64,000 nt of DNA from Rhizophagus irregularis (taxonomy: Eukaryota; Glomeromycota; Glomeromycetes; Glomerales; Glomeraceae): the NCBI RefSeq assembly GCF_026210795.1, contig NC_089435.1:4340001-4404000 (forward strand). The letters are read 5' to 3'. This document shows, piece by piece, positions 37,170 through 49,099 of the stretch. Made by a program: the position numbers and the translations under genes. The notes beneath the pieces are model-generated. The model saw nothing but the letters and a program-made list of their open reading frames with translations, was not told where the DNA came from and made no database searches. The number at the start of each line of letters is the position of its first letter. Position 1 is the first letter of the stretch.

Positions 37170-38004
37170 ATTTGTTTTAAATTTTTAAAATTTCAGAGTG
37201 AGAAAAAATAATGCGAAATATATACGCAAATCGTACGTAGCACAGCCCCTATTCCGGCGCATTTCAGGTGATTGATCTCGCATGACGAAATTTCTCGCAT
37301 ACTATTGGGATACTAGAAATTATATTTGCGTTTTTCTACTGTTGATAATCCTTTTAATAATAAATGAACTTTTTGTTGTTTCATCTTTGAAGATTTAAAC
37401 GGAGTATCGAAAGTTTATTATCTCCATTTAAAATAGAAAACGTATTTTCCTAATATATACCGTTACGATTTAAATTAAAAAAGATTCTAAGTTTCCAATT
37501 TCGTCAAATTCCTTAGATCGGAATATTATTCCATCGTGGATACTGGATAATATTTAATCGGATCTATATGATTATATCTTAATTTTAAAAATTTGTATAA
37601 ATTGATCAACGTAATTTTTAAAAAATCATCTGAATGTCCTTTAACGAACTCTTCAAATCAAAATTATTTCTATCGGTTATATTATAATATCCCGTGATTA
37701 CATTTTGCGATAAAAATTGCGTTTTAAATAAAAAGAATCATTTTTAATTGATACTTGACATGTATGTATCACAAAAATCTTTATTAATATAAATAATTAA
37801 CATGTGATTTCACATTGAAAAGCACGTTTGTCAAAAATATTTCGAGGCTTATTTTCTTCCCATCATTATTCGTATCCGTAATAAAAAAAGATAAAAATTG
37901 AAGTACAAAACAATTTAATAATAAACGATATGTTCCCCGTGACCGACCCAATAATCTTGATCACAAATAATGATAATAAAAATATTAAGTATGGAATAAG
38001 AATA
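37170..38004. other. intergenic, nothing supported
   Basis: AT-rich DNA without frames, TIRs or tandem repeats that I can support. Confidence 0.4.
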
Positions 38005-39627
38005 TTATAAGCCGGGGATAGTGGTCTGTACTGGAGCAATATTGCATACACTATTGAATACACCGCATGACCAGCCGGTTTGTGGGTCACGCAGGCTAAG
38101 GCAAATGAAACTGTATATCAATATAACAAGAATTAGTTCAGAGTTTTTTGTTTGAATTATCGACATTAAGATAAATACCAGAAATGCTGATCGCAAGGAC
38201 ATTTCATATGCTTGCAGTTACGGTCATGTTCGATAATTGTACCACATCTCGGGCATGCGCGGCACGATGGCACTCCGGATACGTTTCCTACTTGCTGAAA
38301 CCATAATATTAATAATATTAACGATAAATTATACAATTGTGGAGTTGGGGCCTTCGGGCAGGGTATCTTACTTTTTTGACCGCATTGTTGAGAATGGCTA
38401 GACGTGGATCGACACCTCCACAGAAATCGTTATTACAACGATAACCATGGTAACTCTTAACTTCGTGCAAGCAGTACCAACAGAATGCGAATTCACTAGC
38501 GCCCGGCCTCCTTGAGCATATCAAACATATTACTGATGTCCGATTCTTATCTCTTCTCTCACAACATGTGGAGCACTACCGATGGCACTTGAAGTAAACA
38601 AGAGCTGAGAAAAAAAACTCGAAAAGTGAATTCTCACCTGAGGACATTCTTGAACACCGAGAGCCCGAAGAGCATAATTTTCACTAATCTTGGTCTCAAA
38701 ATGTTTGCACTCTTCGTCAGTAAGCTGACCTATCTTGCGGATGTCAGCATATTGCCATTCCACAAGGCAACGAACATCGGTTGTCGCTTGATATACACAA
38801 CGAATAGTGAGAAACATTACCAGTTGACGTCTGACAGAAACGTGTGAGTACTCACAGTCAGTATACGGACAAAAAAATTGAAATTTGCCTTCGCTAACAA
38901 GTGATCTGCAAAAGGCAGTCAGGGATTCAGGATTAATAGCGTGGCCACATGGCATCTGAAAAGGGGGTTAAAGATATTTGAAATTAAATGTTGTTTTCCA
39001 AATCGTCTGAAAGATATTTATTACCTTTGCACGTAAGTTTTCTGGGTCGTCATCCCAACTATGGATAAAAAGATTTAGATTGGGCTGGTGAATGATTGAG
39101 CAACTGGGAGTACTTACGTGATCATGTCGGGTTCGTTAGTAAGCTCTACGCCGTCGTCGGAGCTATAACTGTTCTCATTTGAGCCGCCCGGGAGTCTGAA
39201 ATACAAATTGTTATTAAATGTAAACATGGTCAAAAAAAATTCCGGATGCAGTAAAACTATTAATTGTAAACATAACAAATAGATATCATCAATCTTCAAC
39301 GGCAGATTGAAATTTTTTTTCCCTACCTAACGACCAAATGAAGTGTAGAGCGTTGCTTTATTTTATAGTGCCCCGCTGTGTAATGATTTTCGAGTTCTTT
39401 CCCGGCAAAGATGAGACGTAGATGCTCAATTTCTACACCTGGTGTCTTTTCTTTCACCTTTATCTTAATATCTATAATCCTGGAAACATCAAAGGAAAAT
39501 GTCAGTACCAGATTTAGTTGTTTTTCATTACTAGTTTCACGTATTATCTTTACTTAGTTTCCGTCGTGATATCATTAAGCGTAGATGTAGTTCCATTGAT
39601 GCCATAAACGAATATTTGAAAAGCCAT
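38005..39627 (-). CDS. ubiquitin-like/RBR (parkin-like) E3 ligase-type protein
   Basis: Minus-strand exons: 39627-39554, 39479-39327, 39195-39118, 39058-39025, 38955-38856, 38786-38638, 38575-38372, 38294-38179 and 38110-38005, about 337 residues. Residues 1-75 form a ubiquitin fold (MAFQIFVYGINGTTSTL, LRLIFAGKELENH, QRSTLHLVVR). A linker GGSNENSYSSDDGVE and a short degenerate RING1-like part (MPCGHAINPESL, FFCPY) follow. Next come an IBR-like set (ECPQCSTCCERRDK, VICLICS, FAFCWYC) and RING2 (CRACPRCGTIIEHDRNCKHM, CPC...FCFIC), ending PVQTTIPGL. RBR enzymes pass ubiquitin from E2 to a RING2 cysteine; the candidate here is the Cys in RNCKHMKC. RING1 lacks part of the usual ligand set, so activity is uncertain. 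All joins keep phase and the gene appears intact. Confidence 0.88.
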
Positions 39628-40528
39628 TTTCAATTCAGAATAAAGTGCTGTTTGGCAAAGGAGCAAATATACGTGGTCGGTTGTTACACCAATTGGTGAT
39701 CTGGATATTCTTAGAGATTGTTTTTGTTATCATTGTACGTATTGTACGGTACACGTAATCGGAGCTAAATTAGTACTTTAAATTCCGGAAATCCGGAATT
39801 TTTGAGATAACGGACTTTTTTTTTGCATGCCGGCACATTGTAAATAACGAATCATTACATTTTTTAATGATGGTTGGATTGGAAGAGAATATTAATTAAT
39901 ATTGATATTACAAGCATAGCGGCCTTTCGTTTTATCACAATGTCGATCATTTTCCGATACTTTACGATTTTTTTTTAATACTCGCTTCTGGTGAAATTCA
40001 CTGACTTCGCCTTGATTTGTATAATATATTTAAAAGTAAAAAATTTCGGTGAAATTCAATACTAGTGTTTACAATACGCGTGATTATGGTAAATATTTTA
40101 TCCCTAACATATGAAAACGCCATTTTTCTTTTTTTATTTTTTCGTGTTCTTTTCTTCTTTCTTTTGGATAATACTGATTTACAATCATTTATAACATTTA
40201 GGAAAGTAATATATACTTTTTTATGATGGTTATAATAGTGCTTTGAATGAAAATTTTTATAATATATTGAAACTTTAATTCGTGATACTAAATAAACACT
40301 AACATATTTAATACATAATGAGTTTATTTTTTATTTTACTTTATTTGATGACAGTTAACGAATTAAATAATAATGTAAACCTTTTGTTATATTACAAACT
40401 TATCAACAATAATTTTTAGTAGTGTTAATAACACAATTTTTTTCTTCCTATTTCGAATCATTTAATATAAACTTGTCATCACATTTACCTTTTTTAATAA
40501 TGGTTTTAAGAGTATCCCTTAAACTGTT

Positions 40529-40550
40529 TTGCAGGCAAATTTGCCTGCAA
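40529..40550. repeat. perfect 22 bp palindrome
   Basis: The halves TTGCAGGCAAA and TTTGCCTGCAA are exact reverse complements with no spacer. The Cys/Gly-like GC content (GCAGGC) is unusual in this AT-rich stretch. It could be a transposon end or cruciform site, but no partner was found. Confidence 0.8.
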
Positions 40551-41130
40551 TTTTGTTTTTTAATAACACTTTTAAATGTCTTAAAATGTTTTATTATATA
40601 AACCAAATATTTTTGTAAATATTTTCTAAGTAAAAATCGAAAAAAAGTTAATTTGATTTTAAATGATTTTTTAAAAGTAAATGATCGGCAAATTACAACA
40701 AATAGTATTTAAATTGAAATATCTTTTTATATATTATTCCTAAAAATATAAAATTATCACCATTTGATGAGAAGAATCTGATAGAATAAAAATTGTTCTT
40801 CTACAAATATTATGTAACAGGATATTTTATAAAATCTAAAAATTTATAAATTAATAACTTTTTATCTATTAATTTTAAAGTTATAATTTATTACCATTAA
40901 ATGCACCTCAATAAGAGGAATCTAACAAACCTAATTTCATCTTTCTATGATCACTAGATCTTAAGATATTTTAAAATTTCAAAAATTTTTAAAATTAATT
41001 TTAGCAGCTAATACAGCCAACAAGAATTTTTTATATAAATAAATAGTTTTTATTTTATTTTCATACTAAATAAATTAAAATCTAATTTCTTTTAATAAAT
41101 TATAAGTATTAGCATCATTAGAACTTCACA

Positions 41131-41272
41131 CAGGTCAGGTCAGGTTAGGTTATTTGGTTAACTTGAACTGATATTTTTTTCAGGTCAGTTCAGATTGGAT
41201 AACCTGTTCTGACCCAACCAGACCTGTTAACCCAAAAATATTCAGGTTAATTCAAGTTACTTCAGGTAACCT
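41131..41272. repeat. AGGTCAGGTTAGGTT-type low-complexity patch
   Basis: Short variants of CAGGTCAG/GGTTAGGT on one side and TAACCTG/TGACCC on the other give self-complementary ends around 140 bases. Similar short-word patches occur at 57105-57535 (TTGACTTGATTTG) and 63260-63295 (GAGTTGAGTCG). Confidence 0.6.
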
Positions 41273-42099
41273 AATTGCTGAAAGGTTTAATAAATTGTAA
41301 TAACTTTATTAAAAAATATTGCAAACCATTTTTTAGATAGTTTAATTTAAAAAAAATGTTGCAAAATGTTTTTTTTATTAAAGCAGAATGCATATCTGTG
41401 AATTACTACTATGTTAAAATATGTTAAAACAGAATGCATATTTGTGAATTGTGAATTACTATATTAAACCAGAATGCATATTATTTATTATTCTTATTTT
41501 TCTTAAGTTTGAAGTTAACGTTCCAGCCAAAAGCTCTGAGCAACGATATTATTAGAATTACTGAACCAATCGCCAGAGAACTAGTTTAAAATGGCAAAAC
41601 TTTCATTTTTGCATTAAAGTCACGTTTCTATCAATCATGTTGGCCTTAAAGCCAGTAAGTTTTTGATTTAAGTTGCTTATTTTTTCATTTGTCTTGGAGA
41701 CTCTATTAATCATGTTGATCTTAAAGCAGTAAAATCTTGCCTGAATGAGTTAAATTAAGTAGAAATATCTTACAAATTCTTTAAACTTTCTGTTTCATTT
41801 ATTTAATTGTGATGAAAGACGCATCCTTGAACTATTTGTTTATTAAAAAGGAACCTCAATGTATTATTACATCAGATATTGAATGCAGAATAATTAACTA
41901 TGTTCACACTTATTAGCATGAAAAACTTTTGAAGTAAAAGAAAACATTTTTGCTTTGATAATCTAAAATCTGAAAAAAAAATGAATCTGAAAAAAGAATA
42001 TGGTAATTTATATATTTTTTTGTTATATAATCATGATTCATTTAAAAGTTTACTGTATTACAAAGGTTCATTAGTTAGACATGATTCATTTGATCATTA

Positions 42100-42225
42100 G
42101 TAATAATAAGTTTGAGGTTAATCATTAATCATATTAGTAATAAGTTTGAGGATTATTTATTTAATTATTAATCATACTAGTAATAAGTTTGAGAATTATT
42201 TATTTGATCATTAATCATTTAGAGC
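42100..42225. repeat. short ~45 bp tandem repeat
   Basis: AGTAATAAGTTTGAG followed by ATTATTTATTT and AATCATTAATCAT recurs about three times with indels. Non-coding. Confidence 0.6.
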
Positions 42226-43479
42226 CAACATTTTTTTTAATTACAATTTCTGTAGATAAGGTGTTATTAATACAATAATATTCCAAAATTTCTGATAACT
42301 AATAGTGAGTGGACATAACCAAAAGGAGGTGATTGATTCCATATGATTTATTTTTACTTCATTCACGCTGTCACAGAATCCTCCAGACTGAAAGATAGTT
42401 CTGTTGCCAGTTGCCACAAATTGCGACTGTATATAAATTTACTGAATAATGCTTGGTTTATTTCTTCTTGATTAATTTTTATTAATTCATTTATCATTTC
42501 ATCTAATAAAATCATATTTCCTACAAGGCTACAATTATCCTTTTATCAACTAGATGAGTTCTCACAACTTTGATAAAAGTTAAGCCATAATACCAATTTA
42601 CTCAGATATTACATAATAATAACAGTACAATTCTAAAGGATAAACCATATTTAATGGGATTTATAATGTATAATATTATTGTTTTTTGTCATTATTATTA
42701 TTCTTTTTATTAACCATTATATTTGTATTGATTTATTTATATTTCCTTATTCTTAAATTATTTTCATATACTTGATGTATTTTCCTGTTCATTTTCCACT
42801 TTCATACTTAATTTCCATATTTCCACTTTTATATTAATAATATCCTAAAATTAACCTGTAAACACATTTTTACCCAAAACATTTCCTAAAATATCCCAAA
42901 AATCATTTTTTCTTATAAGAAAAGGTTAAACATTTGAATTAAAGTAATTTATATGTAAATATAATTTTTATTATTCATAATTTTAGGATTTTATTCTTAT
43001 GTTTAAATGATAAAACTGCTCCTGAAAGTTAGTCATAACTGACTCCTTTTTATACATCATTACTGAGAAACTTACTTCTAATAATTTAATTAAATACATT
43101 ACATCATTATATTATTTGTACTACTATACTACCTATGACTTTATACCTTGTCATGTGGCTTATCACGTGACTTGTATTACCAACTATTCTTGCTTTGTGT
43201 AACTATATTATATGACTTACTGCGCCTCCTTACATAATCTACTACATTAGCTTGCCATGACTGACAAATTAACTATATAATTTAATTAATAATAAATAAC
43301 TAATATAATTTTAATGAAATATAATTATTTAATAAATAATAAATATTATTAAATATAATTCTAACTATATATTATACTTGATAAATTATTCTGTGATATC
43401 TTTCTAAAATCTGCGGTTACAATGCCTCTACTAATATATTTTTGTCTGAAAATTTCAAGAGATCTTTTCAAGCATCTGG

Positions 43480-45925
43480 ACTGGATTTTTCAAAATATAA
43501 CTGCAATATTTTTCACTGTCTTGACTATCAATTAACCAGTAGCCTTTTGGATATCAATGCTTCTTTTTGCATATAGAGCAGATTTAATAGATACAGTAAA
43601 AATCTATTTGACCTATCTATACTAGCATGAAGATCTAAATATAAGTTAGTCTTTTTGAATTGATTTATTACAAAATTAATAAACTTCTCATATTTTTCTT
43701 TTAACAGCTTCTTCTAAAAAGAAATGAGTGGGATAAAGTTAGAAGAATTAGAGTCATGAGTTAATGGAATAGATACAGTTGGAATATTTACCTCAGCTAA
43801 ATCAAGGTATTTGCTTGCACCTCTGATACATTAGTCTGATTATTCCCTGAAGGAATAGTTTTTAAAGTCTCATGACTCTGATTGTTACCATTGGTAACAC
43901 TTTTCAAAGTTATATATATTATTTATATAATCTATAATATTTGAATTTGAGTATTGTTTATATCACTTACATTACAAGTAACTAACTTAATTCTATTGAT
44001 CTTGACCTCTTTTTTTCCAAATAGTATAAAAATATTTTTAGCTTGATGTGTTTAGATTCGCAAATTAGTATCCAGAATAACATTAGGTAAATACTGTAAC
44101 ATATTTTTGTATACCATCAATCTTGCTGTCTTATCTTTAGTCTTGCCATCAGTTGTAATCTTTTTAACTTTTTTTTCAAACTTAAAGAAATATGATACAA
44201 GTATAAGATTTCTTTTAGACCCATTTTTATAGCTTCATCAATCCAATAAGTTAATCTCTGCGTAAAGCTTTCAATTATGTTGATTAAGATGGACTCATCA
44301 TGTAGTTAAAGTTGCCTGCCTAAATCTCTCCAAAATTCTACGATTAGTTTCTCCAAGATTTTACTATATTATTATTATAGTTTTGGAAGCTTTTGTTTGC
44401 AGTTTTGCATTTATAATAAGTTTTATCAGGTTTCGCTTTTCTCTAACTTTTTAATAAGACTTTCATATAGTTTTGGCAAAGTTTCAGCATTTCAGCATTT
44501 CGTTAACTTGCCAAAACCCTCTAGTTTCTCCAGCAACCTTACATGTATTTCAACCGATACCACTGAAGAAATAGGTTTAGAAAAATCAATCTTCAAGATT
44601 TGTTCAGTGATTTAATTTCTATCAAGCGGTTGTGTAGAAATCAGCCCAGACATTTTATCAAATGAGACATCCTCACTATCGGCACAAGTGATTATTTTCA
44701 TGTTACATAATAAGTTGCTTTAGTATCCACCTTCTCAATAGATAACGAAACAGAGATATCATTGCCTGTACTGAGTGATAGTTTCAAATCTACTATAATT
44801 TCTGTATTAGATGATAAGTCATAATATTGAAGCTTCTTTTTCTTATTGCATTATCTTATTTTATTACTAACACTTTTCTTATATGCTTTATTTAAGGATT
44901 TATCCATCTTTCTCTTCGCCGATAACTTGGTGTTGACCTCTGGTAACACTTCTGATACCATATCATTTACTTTACAAATAGGCACATATTGCTTAAACTG
45001 GTCTACTATAGAATCATTATCAGCAGATACCTCTGGTAATATCTCTAGTATCGCTTTCTTATCATTTTGTAGTTGTCCATCCACTACCACAGAACTCTTT
45101 TCCACTACCGCAAGTCTAACCTTAAGCCCTGCATTTTTCTGCTTTAATTCCTTTTTATTAGCATCACACCTCTCATTATATTTTCTATTTGCTTTTAGAA
45201 ACTCAATATTTCTATGCTTAAGGGTAGAATATATCTATATAATCATTTTTTATTAATTACCATGGCTAATTATGTCACATGTAAAATGATTGGTATGTAT
45301 AAAAAATTTTACTAATTTAAATTAAAGAAACATAAAATTTAATAAAGAATAAAGTAAAATTGCTAATTTTCCTTAAAAAAAATACCACAAAAAACTAACT
45401 ACTTCGTTGAGAACCTATCTTATAGTAAACTAATATTTACAATCAATAATTTTGGCATAATAAAAATAAAGAACTGAAACTAATATAAAGATTAAATATA
45501 TCAACTAATCTATCAGTTATAGTACATTAAAATAGTTTTTTGTTTCATGTATTTTATAACCTAATATGTTTAAAAAAAACAAAAATATTTTATTAATTTA
45601 GAAATAGTAATTATAATATAATATATAAACCAAATTATAATAAATAACTTTTTTTTCTTTCTTTATTAGTTCCAAAAAGCTTATACAAAAAATATGAAAA
45701 AGGTTTGGTACAAATTGCCATTTTTTTATTAGACCAAACTTTTTTTGTATTACTTTGAAATTGACATTCCATCATGTAACTATTAAAATTAATTATAGTG
45801 TATACTCAACCAGCTATTTTAGCATCAGAAACTAAGAGCTTTCTTCTAAGATCAGATATTTTAGCATTTTCAGCCTCAAGTTCAATGATATGCTGTTTCA
45901 ATACTTCAAGTTTAGATAATATGAT
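43480..45925 (-). pseudogene. decayed coiled-coil family gene
   Basis: Minus-strand remnants in order: LEVLKQHIIELEAENAKI (about 45920-45820), then, after a gap, an exon about 45235-44851 (HRNIEFLKANRKYNERC...KMDKSLNKAYKKSVSNKI) ending at a TAA. In the same frame coding-like sequence continues (NKKKKLQYYDLSSNTEIIVD) to another stop near 44700. Further pieces carry ADSEDVSFDKMSGLISTQPL, ETLPKLYESLIKKLEKS, and about 44160-43960 TTDGKTKDKTARLMVYKNML then FILFGKKEVKINRIKLVTCN. Several stops and frame changes interrupt it. The coiled coil resembles that of the 37 kb remnant, so both may belong to one large gene family. No enzymatic domain is visible. Confidence 0.55.
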
Positions 45926-46815
45926 TTATATATATAACTAATATACTGTATATATTAAAGTATTCAAAATAAAAAAAATATGTATTTTTAGTCAGGGCCC
46001 TTAGCTGAAATTTGCCAAGAAAATTTTTTATTAATACATTAACTTATGATAAAACCAGATGCTAATCAGTGAAAAACTGAAGATTTAATTAAATAGGTAA
46101 ATATTTTTTATTTATATTTAAAAATAATAATTTAAATTTAAATTACCTTATAATTAGATTATTAAAAAGCTATTACAATTTTGAAAATTGTATTCTGATG
46201 ATATTGATGTATTTGTATTTGATAATGCAACAAAAATAAATCTTAATCTGAATGGTAAAAAAAAATTTAAAAATGGAATAATACCTGATCCCTGATGGTT
46301 CAATATAGCTAATACATTTTTTAAATAAAAGACCTAAAGAAATTTATTTAGTTTAAGAGGAATGTGGATTATAACTAGAAAGAAGTATAAACCATATTTG
46401 TTCTAACTGTAAAAAATATGCAAATAATTGTTGTACAGTTCAAATACTTTCATTTCAACCAGATTTTTTAGCTCAAAGGTCATTAATTAGAAAAATTATT
46501 AAGATTGTAAATATAAAGTTATCTTTTATTCTAAATTTTATTGTAAGCTTAATTTTATTGAGATATTTTAGAATATTACTAAACTATATCTTCATAATAA
46601 TTATGATTATTCTTTCAAGAAATTAGAAAAAATAGTTTTTAAAATATTGAATTTAATTTCTTTAGAAACAATTAGAAGTTATACATGATTTTAGAGATAT
46701 ATATAGAAAAGAATTAACAGGTATAGAAGCATTATATATTGTAAAAAAATATAAGTTACATTAAAAAATTCCTGATAATGTAATAAATGTATATTTTAAG
46801 AATCATTTTAACTCT
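45926..46815. other. intergenic, nothing supported
   Basis: AT-rich sequence with short fragmentary frames only. Confidence 0.4.
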
Positions 46816-46984
46816 CACTGGAGGTGAAATTCACTAGAAGTAATTTTTACCAGATCACGTGATTTATAATTATTTTTATTAAAATTTGTTTTTGAACAAA
46901 GTACAATTTTTAATTTTTAACATCTCTAATTATAATGCAATGCATATATATAGTATATTACATTATTGTTACTAATTGTTAAAT

Positions 46985-47445
46985 AATCAAATGATTTAAT
47001 AAACTTGAATAGATAATAAGAGAGTGAAGGTAGTGATAAAAGAATGAAAATAATGATGAAATGTAAAAAGAGTGAAAATAATGATAAAGAGCAAAAGTAA
47101 TGATAAAGAAACGAAAATATAATGAAAATATGTAAAAAAAATAAAATAGACGATGAGAAAGTGAAAATGATGATGAAACATATAAAGAAACAAAATAGAT
47201 GATGAGAGAGTAAAAATGATGATGAAAAAACATAAAGAGGCGAAATAGATGATAAAGAAGTGAAAATGATGATGAAAAATGTAAACAAATAAAATAAATG
47301 ATGAGGAAGTGAAAATGATGATGAAAAAATATAAACAAATAAAATAAATAATGAGGGAGTGAAAATGATGATGAAAAAATGTAAAGAAACAAAATAGATG
47401 ATGAAGAATAAAAATGATGATGAAAAAACGTAAAGATGCAAATAT
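46985..47445. repeat. 50 bp GATGATGAAAA minisatellite, segment 1
   Basis: About nine copies of a 50 base unit (GAAAATGATGATGAAAAAAT, then GTAAAGAAACAAAATAGATG, then ATGAGGAAGT). Long minus-strand frames of Phe/His/Ile/Ser come from the stop-poor composition and exist in all three frames, so they are not genes. It continues at 52765-53312 and 56375-56760 after insertions. Confidence 0.85.
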
Positions 47446-47602
47446 ATACTCCCCAAACAATATATATATAGGTCAGATAAAAAATTCAAAATTTACTAAG
47501 GTCAATAAGCAAATATTTTTCATGTCTGCTAAGTAAACTTTTATCTAACCCATAAATTTTTTACACTGCTAAGCAATTTATTTTATGACATATATATATT
47601 TA

Positions 47603-47729
47603 CTTTACAGAAACTTATCATTTTTAATCAATATAGAATCGATATCGTTAAGTTTATCTTAACGGTATCATTTTAATATCATTTTAATATCAAAATGATA
47701 TCACTTGAAAACTTAAAGTTTCTGTAAAG
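47603..47729. mobile_element. 127 bp MITE
   Basis: Ends CTTTACAGAAACTT and, inverted, CTTTACAGAAACTT are identical over 14 bases, flanked by TA on both sides. The interior repeats ATATCATTTTA and has a TTAACGATATC/GTTAAG inverted core. No coding. Confidence 0.7.
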
Positions 47730-48429
47730 TATATATAATTTTTTTATAAAATATGTATATAAAAAAAACTAAACCAAAAATTTTTGAAATAATGTATGGA
47801 TAAAGCTATTATTATTTTTTTGTAATATTACAACTTATAAATGTTTCTTATTAATATTTCGTATATCTGTTCTGTGACTTCAGAGCGTAATTTAGGCACT
47901 TTAGTCAAAGGAAATATCCAAAACCTTCTTAAATAAAGTTGTTCAGCAGGTTCGAATCTACTTACATATAAATTTTTATCATGATTGAATAGATATTTAT
48001 AGATTTATTCATGTTTTTTGTAACGCCACCAATACACAGAATTTTTATTTTTAAAAAAATATTTTTAAAAAATTTTCTAAGTAAAAATGAAATAACTTTT
48101 ATTGATTATTACAAAAATTATAGTGTAAAATTATAAAAAAACAGAAAAACACTTATTTTTCCCTTCCCATCCACCTGTTGCTCTCATTTTCAATATATAT
48201 TTTTTTACTGTTACACAGATGCATATATGATTTATAATTTTAATGTTACGCAGACGCGTATTTGTTTTTTGTTTTATCAAAAACACATTACACAATCACG
48301 TCTAAAAATGGTTCCTGTATTATGTATACAATTAACTTATTCTTTGTATTAAAAATAGTAATTTTTTTTTACATAAACATATTTATAACTTTCATCGGAA
48401 AATTTTTTAAGATGCAGAATTGCGAAGAT

Positions 48430-48690
48430 CTGTAAAATTAGTAGATCTCCGCATTTTTTATATGAATTTATGTGGAAGTCTGCAATTATGCAGATTTTTA
48501 CTTTTTATTTTTTACAAAATTATGCAATAATCTGCGATTTTGCATGTTTCCGATTTTTTATGTATGCATTTCTGTGGTAATCTGTAATTTTGCAGATTTC
48601 TGCTTTTTTTTATGTGAAATTTATGTGGAAGTCTGCAATTTTGCAGATTTTTGCTTTTTTTTCATTAAAATATCAGTTCAATCTGCAATT
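48430..48690. repeat. ~65 bp repeats with TCTGCAATTNTGCAGA palindrome
   Basis: Four units with TGTGG[AT]A[AG]TCTGCAATT and TGCAGATTT spaced about 60-65 bases. Related ATCTGCGCAGA motifs lie at 52430-52510 near the other end of the 5.3 kb element, so they may be subterminal repeats of it. Confidence 0.6.
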
Positions 48691-49099
48691 TCATTATTGA
48701 TTTAATATTTAAACTTTGATTAACTCTAACTTGATTTAATACCTAAATGATTTTTTCTACAATACTCTTTAAAAAAAAAAACTTTACAAGACTTTAAAAA
48801 ATAATTTTTTCTACTACAGCACTTATTACTAAAGAAAAAAACTTTGTGAAATAATTTTTTCTACACCACCTTTTAGGAAATAACCTGTTAAAGATTCCAA
48901 AGAAAAAATATTTCTATTATTTTTTAAGCTTCGAAGCTTATCAGAGAAATTTTTTTTTTAAAAAAAAAATTTATTTGCAAAGTTTCGGAGTCTTTAAGGC
49001 AAATTCGTCCAACATTCGGTACATGCAGGGAAATCAGAACTAAAAAAAGAGTCATATTCTTTTTTTTTCTTCTTTGAAAAAAAAAAATTTTTTTTAATG

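Larger units (their letters stand above)
39640..43479. other. repeat-strewn intergenic DNA
   Basis: No gene supported. It contains a perfect 22 base palindrome (40529-40550), a GGTCAGGTTAGGTTA-rich patch with its inverted counterpart AACCTGTTCTGACC (41131-41272), and a roughly three-copy AGTAATAAGTTTGAG repeat (42100-42225). Confidence 0.5.

Noticed and set aside
46926-47489. Long minus-strand frames rich in Phe, His, Ile and Ser
   Set aside because: They arise from the 50 bp minisatellite, are open in all three frames at once, and lack a start and domain logic.
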